From Billgrantia campisalis (lineage in GTDB: Bacteria; Pseudomonadota; Gammaproteobacteria; Pseudomonadales; Halomonadaceae), in assembly GCF_022341425.1 (NCBI RefSeq), contig NZ_JABFUC010000014.1:62001-126000 (forward strand): 64,000 nucleotides of DNA. The letters are read 5' to 3'. Positions 39,641-47,955 of this stretch are shown in pieces. Position numbers and translations under genes: made by a program. Within the stretch, counting starts at the first letter, position 1, and every line of letters begins with the position of its first letter. A model generated the notes under the pieces. That model was not told where the DNA came from, made no database searches, and saw nothing but the letters and a program-made list of their open reading frames with translations.

Positions 39641-40510
39641 GTGGGCTATCTCATCGGCGTCACCGCCCTCTGGGCCTTCTCATTCTCGCTGATCGGCGTC
39701 TACCTGGCCGGCCAGGTGGACAGCTACTTCGCGGTACTGGTGCGGGTGGCGCTGGCGGCGTTGGTGTTCCTGCCCTTTCTGCGGCCCTCCCTGCTCAAGG
39801 GGCGCCAGCGCCTGGCCCTGATGGCCCTGGGAGCCGTCCAACTGGGCGTGATGTACATCTTCTTCTATCAGTCCTTCCTGCTGCTCTCGGTGCCGGAGGT
39901 GCTGCTGTTCACCATCTTCACGCCGCTCTATGTCACGCTGCTCGACGACGCCCTGTTCGGGCGATTCACGCCCTTCTACCTGCTTACCGCTGCGCTGGCG
40001 GTGCTGGGCGCGGCGGTGATCCGCTACGACGGCGTCGACGGTAGCTTCTGGCTGGGTTTCCTGGTGGTGCAGGGGGCCAACCTCTGCTTCGCCCTGGGCC
40101 AGGTGGGCTATCGACGGCTCTCCGTCGAGCTGCCGCCGGCGCTGCCGCGCTACAGCGTCTTCGCCTGGTTCTATCTGGGTGCCATGGTCGTGGCGCTGCC
40201 GGCGTTCGCGCTGCTCGGCAATGCCGGGGCCATGCCCACCACCGGCGTGCAGTGGGGCGTGCTGGCCTGGCTGGGTCTGGTGGCGTCGGGCCTTGGCTAC
40301 TTCCTCTGGAACCTGGGCGCCACCCGGGTGGATGCCGGGGCCCTGGCGATCATGAACAACGCCCTGGTTCCCGCCGGCCTGCTGGTCAATCTGGTGATCT
40401 GGAACCGCGACGCCGACCTGTTGCGTCTGACGCTGGGTGGCGCCATCATCGTCGGTTCGCTGCTGCTCAATGAGTGGTGGATTCGCCGTCGGGTGCCTGC
40501 CGCTGCTTGA
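39641..40510 (+). CDS. DMT-superfamily transporter (carboxylate/amine type)
   Basis: A 289-residue membrane protein with about ten hydrophobic segments in two EamA-like repeats. It begins VGYLIGVTALWAFSFSLIGVY and has VPEVLLFTIFTPLYVTLLDD and GLGYFLWNLGATRVDAGALAIMNNALV, a typical repeat-2 motif of this family. Members export or import amino acids, amines or carboxylates. Substrate unknown. Start codon GTG behind CTGGAG. It lies on its own between glpK and nadK. Confidence 0.8.
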   Translation: MGYLIGVTALWAFSFSLIGVYLAGQVDSYFAVLVRVALAALVFLPFLRPSLLKGRQRLALMALGAVQLGVMYIFFYQSFLLLSVPEVLLFTIFTPLYVTLLDDALFGRFTPFYLLTAALAVLGAAVIRYDGVDGSFWLGFLVVQGANLCFALGQVGYRRLSVELPPALPRYSVFAWFYLGAMVVALPAFALLGNAGAMPTTGVQWGVLAWLGLVASGLGYFLWNLGATRVDAGALAIMNNALVPAGLLVNLVIWNRDADLLRLTLGGAIIVGSLLLNEWWIRRRVPAAA

Positions 40511-40569
40511 GTTTGCTGGGCTCGCGGCCAGCCGCCATAATGAGCGGCCGTGATCCGAGAGGCCAGGGA

Positions 40570-41451
40570 ATGCAAACCTTCAAGAACATCGGGCTGATCG
40601 GTCGCCTGGGCAGCGCCAAGGTGGTCGACACCCTCAAGCGGCTGATGCGCTTCCTCGACGAGGCGGGCTACCACGTGATCGTCGAGGACCGTACCGCCAC
40701 GGTGCTGCTCGACCACGGCCATCCCGAGGCCAGCCGTCGCACCCTGGGCGAGCTGTGCGACCTGGTCATCGTGGTGGGCGGCGATGGCAGCCTGCTGGGG
40801 GCGGCGCGCACCCTCTGCCACAGCGGCACCCTGGTGCTGGGCGTCAACCGCGGGCGACTGGGCTTTCTCACCGATATCTCGCCGGACGAGCTGGAGGAGC
40901 GCGTCGGCCACGTGCTGGCCGGCCAGTACGAGGTGGAGGAGCGCTTCCTGTTGGATGCCGAGCTCTATCGCGATGATACCCTGGTCGGCAACGGCGATGC
41001 GCTCAACGAGGTGGTGCTGCACCCGGGCAAGGCGGTGCGCATGATCGAGTTCGAGCTGTTCATCGACGGACAGTTCGTCTACAGCCAGCGCAGCGACGGC
41101 CTGATCATGGCCACGCCCACCGGCTCCACCGCCTATTCACTGTCCGGCGGGGGCTCCATCATGCACCCCAAGCTGGATGTCATCGAGCTGGTGCCGATGT
41201 TCCCGCATACCCTCTCGAGCCGGCCGATCGTCATCGATGCCGCCAGCGAGATCCGCGTGCACATCGGCGAGACCAACCAGACCTATCCGCATATCAGCTG
41301 CGACGGCCAGACCCGCGCGGTGGCCAAGCCCGACGATGTGCTGGTGGTGCGGCGCAAGCCCCAGCGAGTGCAGCTGGTGCATCCGCTGGGCCATAACTTC
41401 TATGAGGTCCTGCGCAGCAAGCTGGGCTGGAGCAACCGCCTGGGGGACTGA
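40570..41451 (+). CDS. nadK: NAD kinase
   Basis: A 293-residue enzyme. GGDG is present in VIVVGGDGSLLGAARTL, followed by the NE/D-type segment VNRGRLGFLTDISPDEL and the conserved ATPTGSTAYSLSGGGSI. It makes NADP from NAD and ATP. GGCCAGGG lies before the ATG at 40570. The following phosphoesterase gene begins two bases after its stop, so translation is probably coupled. Confidence 0.96.
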   Translation: MQTFKNIGLIGRLGSAKVVDTLKRLMRFLDEAGYHVIVEDRTATVLLDHGHPEASRRTLGELCDLVIVVGGDGSLLGAARTLCHSGTLVLGVNRGRLGFLTDISPDELEERVGHVLAGQYEVEERFLLDAELYRDDTLVGNGDALNEVVLHPGKAVRMIEFELFIDGQFVYSQRSDGLIMATPTGSTAYSLSGGGSIMHPKLDVIELVPMFPHTLSSRPIVIDAASEIRVHIGETNQTYPHISCDGQTRAVAKPDDVLVVRRKPQRVQLVHPLGHNFYEVLRSKLGWSNRLGD

Positions 41452-41452
41452 G

Positions 41453-42448
41453 GTGACGGCAATCGAAGGCTACGACCTGATCGGCGACGTGCACGGCTGT
41501 GGCGCCACCCTGGCCGCGCTGCTGGAGAAGCTCGGCTATCACCAGCGCGGCGGCGTCTACCGCCACCCACGCCGGCGGGTCATCTTCCTCGGCGATCTCA
41601 TCGACCGCGGCCCGCGGATCCGGCTGGCGGTGACCATCGCCCGCCGCATGGTGGAGGAGGGCGAGGCGCATATCGTCATGGGCAACCATGAATACAATGC
41701 CCTGGCCTATTGCCACCGGGCGCCCCGGCGGCTGGGGCGTGAATGGCTGCGCGACCACTCGCCGCGCCACAATCGCATCATCAAGGAGACCCTGGATCAG
41801 TACCGCGATCATCCCGCCGAGTGGGAGGATACCCTGGCCTGGTTCCTGGAGATTCCGCTGTTTCTGGAGTTTGCCGGCCTGCGCGTCGTGCATGCCTGCT
41901 GGGATCAGCCGCTGATTGATGCCCTGCGCCAGGAGCACCCCGACGGGCGTATCGACGAGACCTTCCTGGAGGCTTCGGTGGACCCCGCCACCCAGGCGTT
42001 CCGGATCCTCGATCGACTGACCCGGGGAACGCACATTCCGCTTCCTCAAGGCACCGAGATCCACTCCGGCGACGGCTTTACCCGGCGCAGCTTCCGTGCC
42101 CATTTCTGGGCCCGCGACCCGGTCACCTGGGGCGATGTGGTCTTCCAGCCCGACAACCTGCCCGGCGACCTCGAGGCGCGGACCCTGAGCGACGCCGAAC
42201 GGGCCCGGCTGAGCTACTACGGCCCCGAGCAGCGGCCGCTGTTCATCGGCCACTACTGGTGCGAGGGGATTCCCGCGCTGCCCGCCGCCAACGTGGCCTG
42301 CCTGGACTACAGCGCAGTGAAGTTTGGCCGCCTGGTGGCCTACCGCTGGAGCGGCGAGTCGCGCCTGGACGCCAACCACTTCGTCTGGGTGCGAGTGCCG
42401 CGGGAAGAAGAGGCGCGGCCCTGCCCCTGGGAGATCGAGTTCGACTAA
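41453..42448 (+). CDS. Calcineurin-like metallophosphoesterase
   Basis: The product has 331 residues starting with GTG in VTAIEGYDLIGDVHGCGAT. Metal-binding motifs are GDVHGC, GDLIDRGP and GNHEYNALAY, and FIGHYW near the C-terminus. This fits the PPP-type phosphatase fold. Adjacent to nadK, with two bases between the genes, it may act on NADP or another nucleotide, but the substrate is not shown. A symmetric diadenosine tetraphosphatase-like role is another possibility. Confidence 0.82.
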   Translation: MTAIEGYDLIGDVHGCGATLAALLEKLGYHQRGGVYRHPRRRVIFLGDLIDRGPRIRLAVTIARRMVEEGEAHIVMGNHEYNALAYCHRAPRRLGREWLRDHSPRHNRIIKETLDQYRDHPAEWEDTLAWFLEIPLFLEFAGLRVVHACWDQPLIDALRQEHPDGRIDETFLEASVDPATQAFRILDRLTRGTHIPLPQGTEIHSGDGFTRRSFRAHFWARDPVTWGDVVFQPDNLPGDLEARTLSDAERARLSYYGPEQRPLFIGHYWCEGIPALPAANVACLDYSAVKFGRLVAYRWSGESRLDANHFVWVRVPREEEARPCPWEIEFD

Positions 42449-42573
42449 TGGGGCGCGCTGTGGCGCTTGCCAATGGGTATACAATTTATTACATGATTTT
42501 TTCGTCCCGGCGTGAACTTCCCCCGGCGCCGTCCATCAGAGTAAGTGTTCCCTTGAATGATCCCTTGCTCTTG

Positions 42574-42602
42574 TCCGGCGGCCCCCTTCCGCCGGATTTT
42601 TT
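42574..42602 (+). terminator. Rho-independent terminator between the phosphoesterase and rhomboid genes
   Basis: TCCGGCGG and CCGCCGGA form an 8-base GC stem around a seven-base loop, followed by TTTTTT. It stands 125 bases past the phosphoesterase stop, farther than usual for a gene terminator, which leaves room for a short transcript before it. Confidence 0.88.
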
Positions 42603-42687
42603 CTGTGCGTGGGTAGTGTGCCGGCGCATTGTCGCGGCGGCTCGCTCATCGCATGATTGGGCCAGGCGCCAAACTCAGGGAGAGCTA

Positions 42688-43536
42688 ATGTACCGCGTCA
42701 TGCTGTTTCCCCACGATGTCGACACCCGCGACCTGCGCCAGGCGCTGTGGGCCCATCGCATCGGCCACCGGTTCACCGAGGAGGCCGAGGGCCAGGTGCT
42801 GTGGCTGGCCGACCCCGACCAGCACGAGGCCATGATGCAGCTGCTGTCGCGTTGGCAGCGCGGCGAGCGGGTCATGCCCGAGCGACGGCGCCGGCCCGTG
42901 GGCGGCGCCTCGCTGGCGGTGCCGTTCCGCCAGGCCCCGGTCTGCGCCACCACCCTGGGGCTGTGTCTGCTGGTGTTCGCGCTGATGGCGGTGATGGGCG
43001 ACATCGTGGTGGCCATGCTGACCATCGTCCCCATCGGCATCGTCAACGGCAGCCTGGCCGTTGGCAGCCTCGGCGAGGCGCTGGCCTCCGGACAGGTGTG
43101 GCGGCTGCTGTCGCCGGCCTTCCTGCACTTCGGCTGGATGCACCTGATCTTCAACATGCTGTGGCTGTGGTACTTCGGCCGCCAGGTCGAGGCCTTCCAC
43201 GGCTCACGACGGATGCTGCTGCTCCTGCTGGTGGCCGGCATCGGCGCCAACCTGGCCCAGTACGCCACCGGCACGGTGCTGTTCGGCGGCATGTCCGGCG
43301 TCGACTACGCGCTGCTGGGCTATGTGTGGCTGATGTCGCGTCGCGCGCCGGGAAGCGGCTTCTTCGTGCCGCAGATGCTGGTGGTGTTCATGCTCGGCTG
43401 GATGGTCTTCACCATGACCGATGCCGCCGGCGCGGTGGGGTTCGGCAACGTGGCCAATGAGGCGCACTTGGGCGGGCTGGTCGTGGGCCTGGCGCTGGGC
43501 TGGTATTATTCGAGCAAAGCCCGATTTCGGCAGTGA
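42688..43536 (+). CDS. Rhomboid-family intramembrane serine protease
   Basis: A 282-residue protein. The N-terminal cytoplasmic part (1-65) resembles the GlpG N-domain. It is followed by a hydrophobic core of about six segments. The conserved HxxxN is HLIFNMLWLWYFG, the active serine is in GGMSGVDYALLGY and the catalytic His in NEAHLGGLVVG. It should cleave membrane proteins within the bilayer; substrates are unknown. CAGGGAGAG precedes the ATG at 42688. YeaC follows directly. Confidence 0.92.
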   Translation: MYRVMLFPHDVDTRDLRQALWAHRIGHRFTEEAEGQVLWLADPDQHEAMMQLLSRWQRGERVMPERRRRPVGGASLAVPFRQAPVCATTLGLCLLVFALMAVMGDIVVAMLTIVPIGIVNGSLAVGSLGEALASGQVWRLLSPAFLHFGWMHLIFNMLWLWYFGRQVEAFHGSRRMLLLLLVAGIGANLAQYATGTVLFGGMSGVDYALLGYVWLMSRRAPGSGFFVPQMLVVFMLGWMVFTMTDAAGAVGFGNVANEAHLGGLVVGLALGWYYSSKARFRQ

Positions 43537-43549
43537 CAGGACCGATTCC

Positions 43550-43834
43550 ATGAGTGATATGACCTTCGAGAGCATGATCCAGCAGATGACCCCGAGCATC
43601 TATGAGAGCCTCAAGCAGGCGGTGGCGCTGCGCAAGTGGCCCGACGGACGCAGGCTGACCGCGGAACAGACCGAGCTTTGCCTGGAGGCGGTGATCCGCT
43701 ATGAGGTGGAGAACGGTGTGCCTGAGGCCGAGCGGGTCGGCTACCTGGAGCAGCGCACCTGCGGCAGTGCCAGCTCCGGCGCCGATGTGCCGCCGGAACT
43801 GGCCGGCTTGGCCAAGAACGCCGCCGGTGACTGA
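43550..43834 (+). CDS. yeaC: YeaC-family protein (DUF1315)
   Basis: A 94-residue soluble protein with the family core QMTPSIYESLKQAVALRKWP, then DGRRLTAEQTELCLEAVIRY. YeaC proteins are conserved in gammaproteobacteria and have no known function. The gene starts 13 bases after the rhomboid gene and overlaps the DUF2797 gene slightly, which matches a conserved neighbourhood in pseudomonads and halomonads. Confidence 0.88.
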   Translation: MSDMTFESMIQQMTPSIYESLKQAVALRKWPDGRRLTAEQTELCLEAVIRYEVENGVPEAERVGYLEQRTCGSASSGADVPPELAGLAKNAAGD

Positions 43835-44684
43835 GGTGGAAAGGATCGATACCGCCGCTTCCGTGCGGGGCTGTCTGAGCAAGATGGCCATCGAGCCCGG
43901 TGCGTCGGGTGAGTCGGCGCGCTACACCCTGCGTGCCGGCGACCAGCGCCTGGACCTCAACGCCAGGCTCGGCGAGCCGCTACGGCTGGCCTGGACCGGC
44001 GCCATCGCCTGTACCCACTGCGGGCGGGCAACGAAGAAGAGCTTTGCCCAGGGCTACTGCTACCCCTGCTTCAAGCGCCTGGCCCAGTGCGACACCTGCA
44101 TCATGAAACCCGAGCTCTGCCACTACTTCGAGGGCACCTGCCGCGAGCCCGAGTGGGGCGAGCGCCACTGCTTCCAGTCCCATGTGGTCTACCTGGCCAA
44201 CGCCTCCGGGCTCAAGGTGGGCATCACCCGGGGCACCCAGGTGCCGACCCGCTGGTTCGACCAGGGGGCGGTGCAGGCGCTGCCGATCCTCGAGGTGGAC
44301 AGCCGTCAGCAGTCGGGCTTCGTCGAGGTGCTGTTCAAGGAGGAGGTGAGTGATCGCACCAACTGGCGGGCCATGCTCAAGGGCGAGACCCAGGCGCTGG
44401 ATCTCGTCGCCGAGCGTGACCGCTTGCTGGCGCGGCTGGAGGCGGGCCTGGCCAACCTGCGCGAGCGCTTCGGCGCCGAGGCCATCCGCCTGCTCGATGC
44501 GCCGCCGGTGACCCTCGACTATCCGGTGCTCGAGTACCCCACCAAGGTGGTCTCCCACAACCTCGACAAGACACCGGCGATCGCCGGCACCCTGCTCGGC
44601 CTCAAGGGGCAGTACCTGATCCTCGACAGCGGGGTGATCAACCTGCGCAAGTACACCGGTTACGAGGTCGAAGTCTCCGTCTGA
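43827..44684 (+). CDS. DUF2797-family zinc-ribbon protein
   Basis: The product has 285 residues. A zinc-ribbon-like stretch has ACTHCGRATKKS, YCYPCFKRLAQCDTCIM and a further Cys-His pair, giving several CxxC pairs. It is followed by HVVYLANASGLKVGITRGTQVPTRW, the DUF2797 core, which resembles a nuclease-like GIY-YIG strand arrangement. It may bind nucleic acid; function is unproven. The start is GTG at 43827 or 43836; the first overlaps yeaC by eight bases. Confidence 0.8.
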   Translation: MTEVERIDTAASVRGCLSKMAIEPGASGESARYTLRAGDQRLDLNARLGEPLRLAWTGAIACTHCGRATKKSFAQGYCYPCFKRLAQCDTCIMKPELCHYFEGTCREPEWGERHCFQSHVVYLANASGLKVGITRGTQVPTRWFDQGAVQALPILEVDSRQQSGFVEVLFKEEVSDRTNWRAMLKGETQALDLVAERDRLLARLEAGLANLRERFGAEAIRLLDAPPVTLDYPVLEYPTKVVSHNLDKTPAIAGTLLGLKGQYLILDSGVINLRKYTGYEVEVSV

Positions 44685-44762
44685 CCGCTGACCGCTAACC
44701 GGTCTTCGGTCGCCCTGCGACTGGGCTATGCTCCGGGTGTGTATCTGCCACAGGAGCTCCCC

Positions 44763-45758
44763 ATGAGCGAGATGCGTGCCATGCGCCTGCATGCCCCGGG
44801 CCAGCCGCTGGTGCTGGAACGGATTCCCCGTCCCGACCCTGGCCCGGGGGAAGTGCAGTTCCGGGTGCTGGCGTGCGGGGTCTGTCGCACCGACCTTCAC
44901 GTGGTCGACGGCGAGCTTAGCGAGCCGACGCTGCCGCTGATTCCCGGCCACGAGATCGTCGGGGACATCACCGCCCTGGGGCAGGGCGTCGATGATCTGC
45001 AGGTGGGGCAGCGGGTCGGGGTGCCTTGGCTGGGCGGCACCTGTGGGGCCTGCGAGTACTGCTTGGCCGGCCGCGAGAACCTCTGCCCCCAAGCGCGCTT
45101 CACCGGCTATACCCGTGACGGCGGCTACGCCGAGTATGGCGTCGCCGATGCGCGCTACTGCTTTTCGCTGGATGCCGAGGACCCCCAGGCCGCCGCTCCG
45201 CTGCTGTGCGCTGGCCTGATCGGCTACCGGACCTGGCGCCTGGCCGGCGGGGAGCAGCCCCGACGGCTAGGCATCTACGGCTTCGGGGCTGCTGCCCATA
45301 TCCTCGTCCAGCTTGCCGTGGCCAAGGGGCAGGCGGTGTATGCCTTCACACGCCCCGGCGATGACGATGCCCAGGCCTTTGCTCGGCGGTTGGGAGCGGT
45401 GTGGGCCGGCGACAGCGACCAGGCTCCCCCAGAGCCTCTGGATGCGGCACTGCTGTTCGCTCCGGTGGGCGAGCTCATACCCCTCGCGCTTTCCCAGGTG
45501 CGACCCGGGGGGAGCGTGGTATCGGGCGGTATCCATATGTCCGATATTCCAAGCTTTCCTTACCGCCTGCTGTGGCAGGAGCGCAGCCTGCGCTCGGTGG
45601 CCAATCTCACCCGCCGCGATGGCGAGGAATTCCTGGCCCTGGCGCCGCGGGTGCCGATCCTGACCGAGACCCGAGCCTATCCGCTCGAACAGGCCAACCA
45701 GGCGTTGGATGACCTGCGCCAGGGGCGTCTGTCCGGCGCCGCCGTGCTGATGCCCTGA
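44763..45758 (+). CDS. Zinc-dependent alcohol dehydrogenase family protein
   Basis: A 331-residue medium-chain dehydrogenase. The catalytic zinc ligand region is ACGVCRTDLHVVDGEL, with LPLIPGHEIVGDI. The structural zinc site has four cysteines in GTCGACEYCLAGRENLC. The NAD-binding fold has GIYGFGAAAHILVQLA. It resembles the AdhA/cinnamyl-alcohol dehydrogenase type and should oxidise small alcohols. AGGAG precedes the ATG at 44763. It is a single gene with no obvious pathway partner. Confidence 0.9.
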   Translation: MSEMRAMRLHAPGQPLVLERIPRPDPGPGEVQFRVLACGVCRTDLHVVDGELSEPTLPLIPGHEIVGDITALGQGVDDLQVGQRVGVPWLGGTCGACEYCLAGRENLCPQARFTGYTRDGGYAEYGVADARYCFSLDAEDPQAAAPLLCAGLIGYRTWRLAGGEQPRRLGIYGFGAAAHILVQLAVAKGQAVYAFTRPGDDDAQAFARRLGAVWAGDSDQAPPEPLDAALLFAPVGELIPLALSQVRPGGSVVSGGIHMSDIPSFPYRLLWQERSLRSVANLTRRDGEEFLALAPRVPILTETRAYPLEQANQALDDLRQGRLSGAAVLMP

Positions 45759-45892
45759 CCGAGGTGGCGGCCCTGGTCGAGCGGGCTTGAACAGCGGCTC
45801 CGTTAGTGGCTGGCCTGGCCCACTTCGATGGCGTTGGCTAGGGTGAACAGAGTGGGCTCCACCAACATCGGTTACTGCGCAAGGATGCTGTT

Positions 45893-46330
45893 ATGCCTTG
45901 GCTCAAGTTTCTGCACATCGTTGCGTTGGTCATCTGGTGCGGGGCGCTACTCTACCTGCCGGCCCTGCTCTGCCAGTGCCTGTCCCGATATCGCGACGCC
46001 ACCTTCGGCACCGCAGCGCCGTCCTTGCTCCGCACCTTTTTCAACGCCCTGGCTACGCCCTCGGCGCTGGTTGCCATCATCTCGGGCACGCTGCTGTTCC
46101 TGCTCCACGGCCTGCTGGGGGGGTGGCTGATCTTAAAGCTGGTGGCGGTGGTGGGCATGGTGATCAGCCATGCCCTGCTGGGATGGCTGGTCATACGGCT
46201 GGAGGCGGGCAGCGAGCGCTGGCTGGCAGCCGGGGCGCTGGGCTGTGCGCTGCTGGCCGGGCTGAGCATGCTGGCGGTGTTCATGCTGGTGCTGACCAAG
46301 CCGCTGGACTGGAGCGGAGGGCTACCATGA
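45893..46330 (+). CDS. CopD-like small membrane protein
   Basis: The product has 145 residues with four membrane segments. It begins MPWLKFLHIVALVIWCGALLYLPAL (here cut), with early His and Cys/Trp typical of CopD-like proteins in LHIVALVIWCGALLY. It ends with LAVFMLVLTKP. The family is linked to copper tolerance and to haem or copper handling near terminal oxidases. It lies beside the caa3 oxidase genes and so may help copper delivery. Confidence 0.6.
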   Translation: MPWLKFLHIVALVIWCGALLYLPALLCQCLSRYRDATFGTAAPSLLRTFFNALATPSALVAIISGTLLFLLHGLLGGWLILKLVAVVGMVISHALLGWLVIRLEAGSERWLAAGALGCALLAGLSMLAVFMLVLTKPLDWSGGLP

Positions 46331-46371
46331 GCCGTCACTGGATCGCGGACCGGGCAAGGTCGCGCCGGGCA

Positions 46372-46890
46372 TCACTCTTCTTCCAGTTCCTCCAGGGCGT
46401 GGTCCAGGTCGACGCCCACGGCGTGCTCGTAGACCAGCTGGCCACCGAGAAAGCCGGCGAGCGCCACCAGACCGGCGGTGAGCAGCGACAGGCCGAGTCC
46501 CCAGGGGAAAATGGCGCTGGCGTCATGAAAGCGCAGCAGCCAGTTCAGCGAGGCGAGCGACAGCATCATTACCGCAATGATGGCGTGACACCAGCCGGCC
46601 ACCAGACGCCGGACCTCCTTGATGGTGGTCAGATCGATGAGGCCGATCAGGCTGGCGACCCAGCCACCGAAGGCGCCCACCCCGGCCAGCCACAGCCCGG
46701 TCCGGGCCCAGAAGGGGTCGTCGGTGTAGAGATAGCCGAGATCGCTGGCCACCAGCGCTATCAGCATCGCCACCGGAAAGTGAATCAAGACCGGGTGCAA
46801 TGGGTGCCCGGCGATGGCGGCGTGGCTTCTGATGGTGTGATGCACCGTACCCCGCGGTGTTCGGGTCGCGCGCTGACGTGTCCTGGCCAT
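46372..46890 (-). CDS. DUF2231-family membrane protein
   Basis: The product has 172 residues with about four membrane segments. It has the family signature GHPLHPVLIHFPVAMLIALV at residues 28-47 and ends in an acidic VDLDHALEELEEE tail. DUF2231 proteins are conserved, often near cytochrome oxidase or redox genes. The gene runs opposite to the adjacent oxidase operon. Function unknown. Confidence 0.75.
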   Translation of the reverse strand: MARTRQRATRTPRGTVHHTIRSHAAIAGHPLHPVLIHFPVAMLIALVASDLGYLYTDDPFWARTGLWLAGVGAFGGWVASLIGLIDLTTIKEVRRLVAGWCHAIIAVMMLSLASLNWLLRFHDASAIFPWGLGLSLLTAGLVALAGFLGGQLVYEHAVGVDLDHALEELEEE

Positions 46891-46947
46891 GGAGCCTCCC
46901 CGGATCGTGACAATCGCTCTCTTCGCATTCAAGGTGCCGGCCGAGCC

Positions 46948-47955
46948 GTGGTCAAGTCGATTCGCCAACGCCCGCTGGCCTGGGCCGCGCCCCTGGGGCT
47001 CGGTTTGGCCGGCTGCGCCGGCGATACCTCGATCCTCGACCCCGCGGGGCCGGCGGCCCGCGACGTGGCCCTGGTGTGGTGGGGCATGCTGGCCTTCTTC
47101 ACCCTGGTCTTCGTGGCACTGGTGGTGCTGTGGCTCTACACCTTCCGTGGCGGCAGTCGCCCCGAACGTAGTGCCGAGGACGAACGCCGCATTGGCCGAC
47201 ACTGGATACTGGGCGGCGGGATCCTGCTGCCCGGGGTAACCATCGTGGTCTTGCTCGCCTGGGGCGTTCCGGCGGGGCAGCACATGCTGCCGCTGCCCAT
47301 CGGAAAGCCGCCGATGGTGATCGAGGTGGTCGGCCATCAGTGGTGGTGGGAGGTGCGCTACCCCGATGCCGAGGGGGGAGAGGTGGTCACCGCCAACCAG
47401 CTGGTGATGCCGGTGGGCGAGCCGGTGGATTTCCATGTCACGGGGGCGGATGTGATCCACGCCTTCTGGATTCCCCGGCTCGGCGGCAAGATCGATATGA
47501 TTCCCGGGCGTATCAACCGCATCCGGCTGGAAGCCGAGGTGCCCGGTGTGTTCGGCGCCCAGTGTGCCGAGTTCTGCGGTGCCCAGCATGCCAATATGCG
47601 CCTGCATGTGGAGGCCATGCCGCGGGAAGAGGTCGAGGCCTGGCTGGCGGCGCGGCGGCCTGAGCCGGCGCCGACACCGGAGCATGCCGAGGCGCGGGAA
47701 CACTTCCGTGAGCACTGCGCCGATTGCCATCGTGTCGCCGGTGTCAGCGAGGGTGACGTGGGACCCGACCTCAGCGATATCGGGGTCCGGGCGACCCTGG
47801 GGGCCGGGGTGATGGCCATGCAGGAGGGCGCCATCGCCGACTGGCTGCGCCACCATCAGGCATATAAGCCCGGCAATCGCATGCCCGCCCATGATGACAT
47901 CGACGCCGAGACCCTAGAGGCGATCGGCGCCTGGCTGGAGACCCTTCAACCATGA
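46948..47955 (+). CDS. ctaC: caa3-type cytochrome oxidase subunit II with fused cytochrome c domain
   Basis: A 335-residue protein. A lipoprotein-like signal has LAGC at residues 20-23. Two membrane helices follow. The CuA domain has GHQWWWEVRYPD and the ligands His171, Cys206, Cys210, His214 and Met217 in CAEFCGAQHANM. A C-terminal cytochrome c domain has the haem motif CADCH (257-261) with Met312 as probable axial ligand. The start is GTG at 46948. The domain order defines a caa3-type oxidase that accepts electrons from its own cytochrome c. It overlaps the next gene by ATGA. Confidence 0.95.
   Translation: MVKSIRQRPLAWAAPLGLGLAGCAGDTSILDPAGPAARDVALVWWGMLAFFTLVFVALVVLWLYTFRGGSRPERSAEDERRIGRHWILGGGILLPGVTIVVLLAWGVPAGQHMLPLPIGKPPMVIEVVGHQWWWEVRYPDAEGGEVVTANQLVMPVGEPVDFHVTGADVIHAFWIPRLGGKIDMIPGRINRIRLEAEVPGVFGAQCAEFCGAQHANMRLHVEAMPREEVEAWLAARRPEPAPTPEHAEAREHFREHCADCHRVAGVSEGDVGPDLSDIGVRATLGAGVMAMQEGAIADWLRHHQAYKPGNRMPAHDDIDAETLEAIGAWLETLQP

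Noticed and set aside
44685-44762. GACCGCTGACCGCTAACCGGTC repeat-like sequence as terminator
   Set aside because: It has no stable stem with a T-run; it looks like chance repetition.
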